Below are positions 11,842-22,800 of a stretch of DNA of 64,000 nucleotides, in pieces. Within the stretch, counting starts at the first letter, position 1; every line of letters starts with the position of its first letter. Both the position numbers and the translations under genes were made by a program. This DNA is from Phymorhynchus buccinoides (taxonomy: Eukaryota > Mollusca > Gastropoda > Neogastropoda > Raphitomidae). Below the pieces are notes generated by a model, which worked only from the letters and a program-made list of their open reading frames with translations, had not been told where the DNA came from and did not search any database. The DNA lies in assembly GCA_017654935.2 (NCBI GenBank), contig CM065699.1, forward strand, positions 38,768,450 through 38,832,449. Direction: 5' to 3'.

Positions 11842-12330
11842 GAATGGTCAACCTATGGCGATATTTTTCACGCCAGAGGGCAGTCAATGCACTAGGGGCT
11901 TAACACGCGATTTTCTTACTTGGGCGTAGTGAGAGAGAGTGATGGTAGGACCACTCACTGTCTCTCTCTCTTTCTTTATCCTAATAATATAGAGGATTAG
12001 CCCCACACGAGCGTCATGCCCTCTGGCGTGAGAAAAATCGCACTAAGTCTCTCATTGAATTGAATTGAATCGAATTAATTTATTCATCGGATAGAGGGTA
12101 ATAGAATAAACAAATAATACATGGTTTTTCTTAGAGAGAGAGAGAGAGCAGAAACAGATGTTTTACACATAGGTCTACACGTATGCGTACGCGCACGCGC
12201 GCGTGCACACTCACACACATTTTTTCTCATAAAAATAATACAAAAGAGGTCAGTCACATGATAGACAGCTTGATTTAATAAATCTGAGAATTAGGTCTAC
12301 CTATAATTATTTGGTATATCTAGTCACATA
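10790..12330. repeat. Intergenic stretch with (GT)n 11347-11404 and (GA)n 11776-11839
   Basis: Two long dinucleotide tracts. Around 11850-12060 two blocks are partly inverted: CGCCAGAGGGCAGTCAATGC against GCATGCCCTCTGGCG-type sequence at 12010-12030, suggesting a small foldback element. No coding region seen. Confidence 0.6.
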
Positions 12331-12334
12331 GACT

Positions 12335-12405
12335 TGGCTGTGAAATTCGAGCTGCTCCCAAATGGAGAGCGCATCGCCGCGAGTGCAGCGCCACACCCTT
12401 TTTTT
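12335..12405 (-). mobile_element. SINE family A fragment
   Basis: GTGAAATTCGAGCTGCTCCC, then GGAGAGCGCATCGC, as in the 3' half of the SINE at 39139-39489. Confidence 0.45.
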
Positions 12406-12558
12406 CTCTCTAATTAGTTCTCAGTCTTGAGTGCATGTGTGCCAAGGCAGTTGTTTTCCGGACCATGACTTGTAATTTAAATAGCCAAAGGAGGAGACTA
12501 CTATTCTGGAGACGGGGTGGGACCTGCCCAGATTAACCCTTTGTGTGTAGAGTAAAGG

Positions 12559-12561
<3 letters not shown>

Positions 12562-12623
<62 letters not shown>
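12562..12623. repeat. (GA)n microsatellite
   Basis: About 30 GA units. Flanked by two direct copies of CTTTGTGTGTAGAG (12538 and 12681). Confidence 0.95.
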
Positions 12624-12627
<4 letters not shown>

Positions 12628-12819
12628 AAAAAAAAGACCTGTTGCGGAATTCGTAAAAAAAACACAAAAATAAATAAAAAACCTTTGTGTGTAGAGCAGG
12701 GTATCACTTAAAAAACAACAGCAACAAAAACCCAACCCGTCATAAATCATCTTTTAAAGGTTATCCCACAACCCCATATCCCCGCAATCGTGTCAAAAGC
12801 AGACCCATTATTGATGTAT

Positions 12820-13165
12820 TGACTACCCCCGTGGGGATACCCGGGGAGTATTTCGTATAAATAGTTCCCCCACCTTCTGGAAGTCCTGTGCTTCCTCTAA
12901 CCTGTCTCTCTCTCTCTTTGACTCTGCCTTTTTCCTTGCTTTGTGTCATCTACTGTCTTTCTGACTTTTTGGCCCATTCTCCTGCCTTTTCCCCCAAAAA
13001 ATATCTCCCATATACTTTTCTCCTTTGAGCTCCTCCGAAATCGGAATGTCAGTACCAGTGTCGGCTGAATGCAGCGAGGAGACCAGTGAAAACTGGAAAA
13101 CGGACACATACGTACCCATTGTGGCCTTATAATATATATGGCCCGGGAACGCAGAAGAGAAGATG
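12820..13165 (+). mobile_element. SINE-like family D, copy 1
   Basis: Starts CCCCGTGGGGATACC. Contains CACCTTCTGGAAG, CTCTTTGACTCTGCCTTTT and CATCTACTGTCTTTC, shared with copies at 22787, 26290, 32220, 45585 and 50640. Most copies end in a GAAGAAGAAG tail. No TIRs, so a retroposon is likely, though no Pol III promoter is clear. Confidence 0.6.
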
Positions 13166-13403
13166 CATTGACTGATATATGCTCCTATAATTATTATTAT
13201 ATTGATTGAATAATCAATTTGATTTTGCTGTTTAGGCCTACTTAGTAATTGTTTCTTCTTCTCAATCAATCATTCACATCATTTATTGTCCTTTTCTGAA
13301 AAGGATATTTGGCTGCTGTCACAAGACAAACAAACAACAACCCACCCGTTACCCCACCCCACCTCTCTCTTTTTTTTCCCTCCCCCCCCCCCCTCTTTTT
13401 CCC

Positions 13404-13522
13404 AGTGGCGCGGCATCACGTTGGGGCCCGATTAGCGGGACTTGGCTGGCTGGGTCATTCTCTCGCTTGGCGCGGCATCACGTTAGGGGTCGATTAGCGG
13501 AACCTGGCTGGCTGGGCCAGGC
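13404..13522 (+). repeat. Two-copy 61-bp tandem repeat
   Basis: GGCGCGGCATCACGTT...GATTAGCGG...CTGGCTGGCTGGG occurs twice (about 13407 and 13468). Between 13525 and 14037 I see only pyrimidine-rich sequence with no gene. Confidence 0.75.
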
Positions 13523-14037
13523 TTTCTGTCCTCTTCTTCTACTGTCAACTTTTTTTTCTTTTCTTCTCAGTAGTACCTCAGTGTGCATTTCCGCAGATTC
13601 CCCTAAAGTTACAGCGACAGAATAGTCAGAAGTGACTGTGGTTGCTCTACAGGAAAGAAGAAGAAGAAAAAGAAGGAAAAAGAGAGAAAAAAAGTACAGT
13701 AAAAAGATGATCATGACACAAAACTGTGTGGCGTGCGTTTCGGTGTATGTGCGTCTGCATGTCTGGCTCCTGTAGGCCTCTAGTGTGTCTTTGGGCCTGC
13801 GTGCGCCTTGCCGCTTTGTATCATTGTGTTTATGGTCATGGGTGTTCGTGTTCTTGTATTTGTCTGTATGTATTAAGCCCACGGTTTTAGTTTTGGCCTC
13901 TTTATAGCTTCATGTGTTTAGGCTGTTTCGCTTCTTGATTGTTTATTTATTTTATTAATTCATTTATCATTTATTTTCTTCCCTATTTGCATCATCCCCT
14001 TCCTGATTGGAGATGAAGCGCTATATAAGTTTAGATT

Positions 14038-14047
14038 GTTATTATTA

Positions 14048-14103
<56 letters not shown>

Positions 14104-14128
14104 ATTATTATTATTATTATTATTATTG
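14038..14128. repeat. (TTA)n microsatellite
   Basis: About 28 TTA/ATT units with few interruptions. Confidence 0.95.
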
Positions 14129-14233
14129 CATTACATTTTATTGATTATCATATAAATATAATATGCTAATTATAAACATTACATTAATTATTAAAACCAA
14201 TTGATGTAAATAGTAAAATTTAAGTATGACCGG

Positions 14234-14314
14234 GACACACACACGCGCGCGCGCGCGCACACACACACACACACGCACGCACGCGCACGCACGCACACAC
14301 GCACACGCACACGC

Positions 14315-14390
<76 letters not shown>
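14234..14390. repeat. (CA)n/(CG)n compound microsatellite
   Basis: CG-rich alternating purine-pyrimidine start, then CACG, then a pure (CA)n of about 70 bp. It could adopt Z-DNA. Confidence 0.95.
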
Positions 14391-14392
<2 letters not shown>

Positions 14393-14399
14393 CTTTGGG

Positions 14400-15600
14400 G
14401 GTATGACTGTTCGTATGCTATGTGTGAATATATTTTGTTTTGCTTGTTTGTTTATCTGTTTTATTGTGCGTGTGTGTGGCACACTGCAAAGACAGAAAGA
14501 GAGAGAGAGGGGGGGTACCTTGCGGGGGGTGGGGTAGGAGCATTGAGCTATAAATAAAAAGTTATATAATTATGTATAGCTCAGTGGGTTGGAGGGGTAT
14601 GACAAAGACCGATAACTCTGAAGTTCCACTCCCCTAGCTCTTCTAGCCTGTGAGTTACAGTTTTGGGGCTCTTCTGTTATTGAAAACAGGATTGGTGTGA
14701 GTGATTATACAATTTGCAGACGACAACAAGCACAAGGTGCACAAGGTTAGTCTGGTTCAGCGGTTGAGTTCACAACAAAAAAGGTTATACAATCATTAGA
14801 ACTATAGAAATGTGATTAGTGTCGCCTGTGTTTTGTCTCATCAGTTGAGCTATTTACACACCTACTACACTGTCTACATTACAGGAACAGATTTTTGAAG
14901 TTTGTATCGTTGCGGGGTGACGACCCACCACAGCCACAATCTGAATCTCAAAACTAAAGTTTGCTTCTTTCAGTTTTGAAAATAATCCTAGGTAGTAGGA
15001 TTATCCTAACCTATCTCTTTTGCCCAAGGCAAGTGGCAGAATGTTGCTTTTCAGTGAAGTACAAGATAGCCATACGATTCTGAAGATTTCCCCACTCCCC
15101 CTGCACCTGGCCCTGCCCTCCAAACTGGTCTAATTTACTTATTTAAAGGACCATAGTCTGCATAGTCATCTCCATTCGGACCTAAAAACGTTCTGGAAAA
15201 CGTTTCAGCATTATTTCCTACTACACATAGACACAGTATACAAACTGTATCTATGTAACCTACCTTTTATGTCACAATCGTCAAGATAAAGTGAGCGCAC
15301 ACACTTATTTCGCAAAAATCGGTCTCCTGGGGCAGATTTACTAGCTGCCATTGATTGATTGAATCTCACCAAAAATGGGATTTGTGCGATAATCCATTTG
15401 GCGTGACGTAGATTAGGGGAAATCAATACGGCACCTGTGACTGGTGTTGAACTATTTGAGGACAAATTATTTTGCCTGTTTGTGGCCCGTTTTATTTATT
15501 TTAATAATAGAACTTGTTGGGATACTTTCAGACCTAGCTTATGACGTAACGTTGTCAGAGGATACGTATTATTATTATGACGCCAAGTTGTACACCTTCA
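14400..15600. other. Intergenic, no gene recognised
   Basis: Mixed A/T-rich sequence with only short ORFs lacking homology that I can name. It leads into the large inverted repeat. Confidence 0.5.
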
Positions 15601-17220
15601 AGTTCCTCTCTTCTTGTTCTAGTCCAGGCGAAATTATAAAGTTTACCTTGTTTTGTGATACATGTATATTAGGTTTCTATGTTGATCTAACATGATTTGA
15701 GGGTGCTGAATCCAGATCCGTTAATGGCCAAGTTGTAAATGTTGGATATTTTGAGTTATGACGTAATATTCAAAATGGCCGCCATAGGTCTCTAGAGAAC
15801 TGTAAAAACATGCACTTAACGTAATTGTTTTGTATCTAATGCTTGTTTTGGTAAGAAAAATAGTATAATTTGCTGAAATGATTCAAACTATGGGAATTAT
15901 ATCCTATTTTAGTACTTCTTAGCCCCCAGCCACTGTGGAGAGGGCTATCGCGATCTTTCGTGCCCTTTCATTTATCTTAAGAACCATGTCACAGGATCAC
16001 TTCGAATTTGTGTGTTACTATTTTAATGAAGCTGATATGCCCCTCAGTATGCTTTGTTGACTTTGACCTTTGACCTTGAGTATGTGATTTTATTGTATCA
16101 ACTATACTTTTTCAACCTTTGCACTGCTGTTGTAAAATGTTTCTAAGCTAAGGTTTATAGAGGATGTTGAATTACTGATGCCTATTTTATGCCTAAGCCA
16201 TTCATCTGAAATGCTTTACCTTGAATTTGCATGGAATATTCAACTTTTTGCTTTAATATATTTTAAATCATTGCAGTAACTGTCTCATAATTGGTACATG
16301 AGCCAATGGTTAAACATATCTAGATGCTAACCTAAGTACCAATGACATCTCTAGCCTTCATCTTGACGCTTGGCCTTTGTTGTTAGGCGCCAAGCAGAAC
16401 AACACGGCGATCAGTGTCGATATTTCTTTTTATTTTATAGGTGGGTAAAATGGCCGACATTCCATTGCACGCCGGCACTTTTACCCACCTATAAATTGGC
16501 TAATGCACCAATTATGAGACCATTACTGCCAAGATTTAAAACATATAAAGACAAAAAGTTAAAATATTCAATGCAAATTCAAGGTCAAGCATTTAAGATG
16601 AAAGGTTTAATAAAATAGGTATCAGGAATTCAATATTCTCTATACACGTTAGCTTAGGAAAAAACAAACACATAGCTTATTTTACCACAGCAGTGCAAAA
16701 GTTGAAAAAGTATAGTTGATACTTTAAAATCACATACTCAAGGTCAAAGGTCAAGGTCAATAAGGTATACTGAGGGGCTCATCAGCTTCATTAAAATAGT
16801 AGCACACAAATTTGAAGTGATCCTCTGACAGTGTTCTTAAGATAATTGCAAGGCAAATGAAAGGACACAAAATCGTGATAGCCCTCTCCGCAGAGTGGCT
16901 GGGGCCTAATAAGTACAAACATAGGATATAGTTCGCATAGTTTGAATCATTTCAGCAAACTATACTATTTTTCTTACAAATAAAAGCATTAGATACAACA
17001 TAATTACGGTAAGTGCATGTTTTAACAGTTCTTTAGAGTCCCATAGTGGCCATTTTGAATATTTCGTCATAGCTCAAAATGCCCAACATTTACAACTTGG
17101 CCTCCAACAGATTTAGATTCAGCACCTTCAAATCATGTTAGATCGACACCTAATATACATCACAAAAGAAGGTCAAGCTCAATTTCGCCTGGACTACTAC
17201 TAAACTAGGCCTACTGACTT
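15600..17220. mobile_element. Large foldback element, about 700-bp imperfect inverted arms
   Basis: The left arm (about 15620-16340) reappears reverse-complemented at about 16480-17205. Examples: GTCCAGGCGAAATT (15623) against AATTTCGCCTGGAC (17180); TTGACCTTTGACCTTGAGTA against TACTCAAGGTCAAAGGTCAA; CCAGCCACTGTGGAGAGGGC against GCCCTCTCCGCAGAGTGGCT; CTAACATGATTTGAGGGTGC against GCACCTTCAAATCATGTTAG. The spacer of about 130 bp contains a smaller palindrome (GGTGGGTAAAATGGCC and TTTTACCCACC). No transposase. The arms have diverged, so the palindrome is old. Confidence 0.85.
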
Positions 17221-17582
17221 AGTAACCCTTAACTGCGTCATTTGAGCTAATTACCCCTAGACGAGATTTCAAGATAGCAGAGTACACAGAAGAAAAAAGG
17301 TCAGCGCATTTTTGCTAACTTTGAGCTAACAGTATGATTGCGTTCAGTTTTATGCTTGTCTGTGACTGAATTATGTCAGATCGATTTTGCATCATTCTGC
17401 ACGTTATTTACGAGAAGCGTATGGGCCTTTAAAGACATGTATATTTTTGTAGACAGACATGAATGACATAGAAGTTAGATTGTAATCTGACAATACTTTA
17501 GGAAGGCCTATCTGTATCCATTGCGTCCCTGCCCCACCCCTACCCCCACCCACTTCTTTTGAAGTCCCTGTCAAAACAAAAC

Positions 17583-17990
17583 AAAAGCTGCTGTAGCTCA
17601 GTTGGTTCAGTTGCTGGCTCGTAATCTGTCAGGTTTGTGAGTGTGTGGGTTCGAATCCAGCCCGGGTCGTAGTGGTGTGTCCTTGGGAAGGGCACTTTAC
17701 TCCTATTTTCATCACTCCATCCAGCTGTAAATGGTTACCTGACGTCGGTTGGAGAAAAAGTCTTTCGGGTGAGACTTAAGACTGAGGTTCCGTGTTTGAA
17801 CGCATGCACAAAGATCTCGCGTACACTTTAAAGCCCATTCCACTATTCTGTAGGAGTAGGCCATGTTGCGCCGGTGGAATGGATAACACGAACTCACTGT
17901 GCGCCAATTGCAGTCTAAACCGACAAAGACTTTGGCCGTGGTGCAGGATAAACATCCCCAATAGGAAGAAGAAGAAGAACTTTTATTGTT
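17583..17990 (+). mobile_element. tRNA-derived SINE (family C) with conserved central domain
   Basis: Head TAGCTCAGTTGGTTCAG (A box) and GGGTTCGAATCC (B box). The body TGTCCTTGGGAAGGGCACTT resembles the CCTTGGGCAAGGCACTTTA block shared by SINEs of many metazoans. A second domain reads GTCTTTCGGGTGAGACTTAA. The tail has (GAA)n and then TTGATCTTGAT. Confidence 0.75.
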
Positions 17991-18569
17991 TGTGCCTAAT
18001 CTGTGCATCTTGATCTTGATGAACTATGTCGGCAGGATCCAATTATGGATTTAAATGCCAACAGGGGGGGAGCACTTTTATTTTTAAGGTCTATGAAAAT
18101 GGGGGGATGGGGGTTGACATATTTGTTGCTGGCTGTGCCTCAAATCAGACACAGCCTTCCTGAACTGGCTGGCTGACGACAAGGTGATGATATTGTTCGG
18201 CAAGCTGTTTGAATCTCATGTGTTGTCAGTAAAATAAAATAAAAACGAGTTGCTAAACACAATGGTGTTTGATCTTTCAATCACGAAGAATTTGCTATTA
18301 TTATTCCTCACCTTGCTAGCCATCTATTCTAAAAATGTTGACTATACCATTGAATAAACCAGTATATATATATGATGTTTTTTATTGTGTGTTTTTTCTT
18401 CAGATTTGCAAGGGCTGAGTTGAACTTCCATGAGTGTCCATCATCAGAAAACAAAGTATTTAGAAAATAGGGTTGGGATTGCACTTGGTGCTCAAGTGCT
18501 CGTTTGCTAGAGCTCTGTAGGAACTAAGCAGCATCTTGCAAAGAACACATAGAGGAGGCTTTGGCAAAC
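17991..18569 (+). promoter_or_regulatory. Upstream region of the ADCK5-like gene
   Basis: Contains the in-frame stop TAA (18525) that sets the ADCK5 reading frame start, and an A/T-rich stretch TATATATATATGATG at 18364. No CpG-rich promoter, clear TATA-plus-initiator or 5' UTR exon can be assigned, so the transcription start is unknown. Confidence 0.3.
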
Positions 18570-19261
18570 ATGTTGTCACTTGTAGTACTACGCTCAACCA
18601 GGAGATGGATCAGCCCGGTGAATTACTGTCAGGAGAAGCAGTCCCTCACTATGGTCAGCAATTTGTTCCACACCCACCTTCCCCACAACAGATGGCTGCC
18701 TCTTCAGGGAAAACAGAACTGCCATTTTCAAAACGCTCAACGTAGAGGACAGATTGGAACGAAAAGAACACTGTTTGAAAAACTCGCGTTTCATAGCGCA
18801 TCTGTGATAAAGTCAGTACCTCAGAGAACTTTTGTTGCAAGATGTGGAGCACTCGGAAAATGTGCATTGCGGAGAGAGTCGTGTGGAAAATGTGTTTCTA
18901 ATCGATCCTGGGGTATATCTTACAGAACTTTGTGCATGAAATCTGCCCTCAGCAGACCTTTGATAGGAAAAACTAGTAGTATATCTACAAGAAATTTGTT
19001 TGTAAAATCAACGCCTTCCACTTTGTCCAGAAACACAGGGCTACCCCACAGAGTCATGTTTAAGTTTGCACAACTGAAGATGTTGACCACCACAGTGCCT
19101 AAAGCAGGGGGGAAATCTAGAAAGATGGCGAAATGGAAGAAGCTGTTGACCTCTCTCCTGTTTGGAGTGGCAGGCACAAGTGCAGTCTATTATCTGCTTC
19201 AGACCGAGCAGGACAAAAGGAAAATGAGAGTTTTGTACGGAGGGGTGCAGCGTTTTGTGAG
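18570..19261 (+). CDS. ADCK5: ADCK5-like exon 1 (presequence, linker, membrane helix)
   Basis: ATG at 18570 is the first Met after an in-frame stop at 18525; a TTG nine bases upstream is not needed. 230 codons plus two bases, donor gtatgt. The long middle part is basic and rich in Ser, Arg and Cys without a known domain. The hydrophobic run [19 protein letters not shown] is followed by [11 protein letters not shown], where homology to ADCK5 proteins begins. No splice sites suggest that the odd middle part is an intron. Confidence 0.82.
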
Positions 19262-19807
19262 GTATGTCATTAGTTTTCTCTTTTAAACTACGGGGTTTTT
19301 TTTCATCTTCATCTTTTTGTGTTCATGTGTAGCGTTGTGATGTTTTTAGTTCAATTACCCAACATTTTTTTTTATGTCAGAAAATATATATTTCACTTCA
19401 GGCTTCTGAAAGCATTCATGGATAGGAATCACTTGTATGACCTTTTTAGATTGCATGGACAGACACTAAAAGAAAGCACGGCAGAGCACAAAGTTTTTAC
19501 GTACATGCAACACAGCAATCATTTACTCATTTTATGTTTTCATTTTTTAAGATAAAACTAAAAGAGGAGTGCTTTGGTGTGCATACTACATATATTCAGT
19601 TGGGCTAAATGTTGAATGTATTGAAGAAAAAGTGTCTCTTTAGAGATGAAACATTGAATTTTGAAGATTAAAACAAAACAAAAGAAAGGTAGAGAGAGAC
19701 GAGGGATGAAAGGAAGAGACGCAAAACACATGCAAACAACACGTAACATAGACAGGTAAGAAAAGTTTTGAAATTATTTTCATGTGTGTTTGTAAATATA
19801 AAACAAT

Positions 19808-19846
<39 letters not shown>

Positions 19847-22800
19847 AAAGTGCTTTAACCCAGCCATTTTTCAACCAAACATTTCTGTCACACTTAACTC
19901 AGTATATAGAAAAGTTGGTTTGTGCAATACTGTGAATCCCCCTATTGGGGTCTGCAACGAACACCTTTTGCAAGAGAATGCCCTTGGGCTTGGACTTGGT
20001 GGGTGTGGGAAGATGGTTCAGTACTGACCAGACAGGGGGATAACTCTCGCCAATAACCCTATTTGATGCCACTAAAAGGCTGCCTTTCGCAAGAGTGAAT
20101 GCCCTTGTCAGTACTGACCAGCAAGGGCATCACTCTCACTGTCAAGGGCATTAATAACCCTAGTTGCAGAGGACTATAGATACAAAGAAGGCCATTCCTC
20201 ATCTCCAAAAATGAACAGCCATAAGGTTATTGGATTAACAGATTGTAATTTCATGCCTTTTTAGTGACGTGGGTGTGGTGCAGACGTGCAACATCGGCGG
20301 CGAAAGGGTTAAAATTTAAATTAACTTTTTAAGCCCCTTATAGCCTGATTCCGCCCATGACATCCATTACTTTCTCCTACCAAGCCGTCTAAAACCGCCC
20401 CCGTACACCCACTTCGTTATGTATTTTAGAGTTAAAATTGCAATATGAAAAAATAAAAAATATCACATAACAAAAAAAACATTGCAAGTTAAACATTCTT
20501 CATTTATACACAAACCCTGAACATTTGAAGTCAATCCATCAAGTAGTTATTTTTTAATAATTTTTTTAACAAAGTACCCCATTTCGGGCCCAGTTTACCA
20601 ACATTAATTTGGTGGTTACAGGGAGTAGAGTCGTCATTTTAATCGGGGTTACAAGTGTTAAGGGATCTGTTGCTGTCCTTCCAGATCTTCGGTGATTGGA
20701 GCGAGCATCTCCCTGGACTACAAGTGGACCCTGTGGGGTCTGGACGAGGACTCGGAGGACTATGAGCAGGCCCTCAGAGGCTGTCACAGGAGAGCCGCAC
20801 AGCGAATCCTGGACGGGTGCCTCAAGAACGGAGGCCTCTACATCAAACTGGGCCAGGTTGGATAGCACTGGTAGTACCTACCCATATCAAAGCATAATTG
20901 TATATAAATAAAGAGTTAAGCTTTCCTACTTATCAACTAATTTGTGACGAGATGATAAGTCCCAGGGCTCCCAACCGTCCCGCAAAACAAGGGGTCCCAA
21001 GGACTCCTTCACTTACAGTATACAGAGGGTCATACTCATAGAGGCGGGATAGAGGGTCCCAGTGACATTGCGAATGCTAAAAATAATTTTTCTAGTGCAT
21101 CCCTGGGACCCCCTGCACATTCTTTTACAGGGTCCTTTAGAATTTTAGTGCTTCATAGACCGCCAAATGGGGGTCCCTGGGAGCCCTGAAGTCCACATAG
21201 AATTTCCTGTGACAGTGTCACTTCTTTTTATGGATATAATTTGACTGTATGTGTGTGTGTGTGTGTGTAATTGTATGTTTTGTGCGCATGTGCGTGCGAG
21301 CATGCAAGTGATGTATGAAGGAGTGAGAGTGTGATTGAGAAGTGGTTTGTAATTAACCCTTTCGTCACCACCCATTTTTCAGCAAACAATTCCATTAAAC
21401 TTACCTAGGTAGAGAAAAAAATCTGTCTGTAATATTGGGGATTAGACTGCGACATTTAAATTAAGGCCGATCCTTACCTCCCAAAATTAAGAGAATAGGG
21501 TCTTTGGATAACAGACCCTGATTTGATGCCTTTTAGTGACATGGGTGTTAAACCATTGTGGTGCAAAAGTGCGACGTTGGCGGTGAAAGGGTTAATGTCC
21601 TATGAGTCATGATTATGACCCGTTTGCTGCCAGGGCCTGGTGTCCATGAACCACATCTTGCCCCGGGAATACCTGGATGTGCTGGTGGTGCTGCAGGATA
21701 GAGCTCTTTCCCGCAAACCTCATGAGGTGAGAGTGAGAAAATATGCAAAACTGGAGATTTGGACAAATCTTGTATTGATCGATAACAGAACTTGTGAAAA
21801 TTGTTCTTTGCATGCAAGGAATGGTTTTCCAAAATAATGGTTTGTCAAACTCAAATCTGTTCTTCTTTTAATAGCAGTCTAGTCACTTACAAACTAGGCA
21901 AACAAGCAATACATAGCAAAACCATAACCACACTGACAGCTAAAAACCGCTTCTAAATAAACAGTGTCTAATTTATGTGATAACTGCTTTCTGAGTTTCA
22001 TTTTATATAGTCTAAAAATAGGCTGCATAAATGTTATATATCATACTTATGATAATCTTTCATATCTTTACAGCAGTTTTGACACAATGGTGGTTGAGCT
22101 GATGACTCAGTGATCTGACAGCGAGTCTCGAGTGTTGGCCTACTTTCTTTCCTTGCATGTGTAACCCATGTAAATGTTTATGCAAATTGGGCGAATTACG
22201 ACCAGATGGAGCACTTGTTCTTGGAGGACTTTGGTCGGAGCTGTGGTTTGCTACATGCAAAATATAATGCGAATGACGAACAGGCGAAACAGTTGTTCCT
22301 GGAGGACTTGGGTCGGAAGCCCCTCGGAGCTGTTCACCGCATGCAAGTTTTTATGCAAATTCATGTGAATAGTAATGAACAGGTTAACCCTTTCAACGCT
22401 AGCCATTCCTTAGCCAAAATTTACCATTAAACTTACATGGGTAGAGAAAATATTTCGTCTGGAATACTAGGGATTCCTCTGTGACATGCCTAAGATAGGG
22501 CCTATCCTTACCTCCCAAAATAAAGAACATAAGGTCACTGGATACCAGACCCTCATGTGATGCCTTTTAGTGACATGGGTGTTAAATCATTGTGGTGCAA
22601 AAATGCGACATTGGTGGTGAAAGGGTTAAACAGTTGTTCTTGAAGGATTTTGGTGGGAACACCTTGGAGCTGTTCGCCACATGCAAATTTGCAGTGATGT
22701 CCCGAGGCCCCGGTCTCGACCTATTAAAATTTAAAATGTCCTATTGTGTTCTCTCCCCTGTCAGGAAAGATGTCTTGATTCAATTTTTTCCCCCGTGGGG

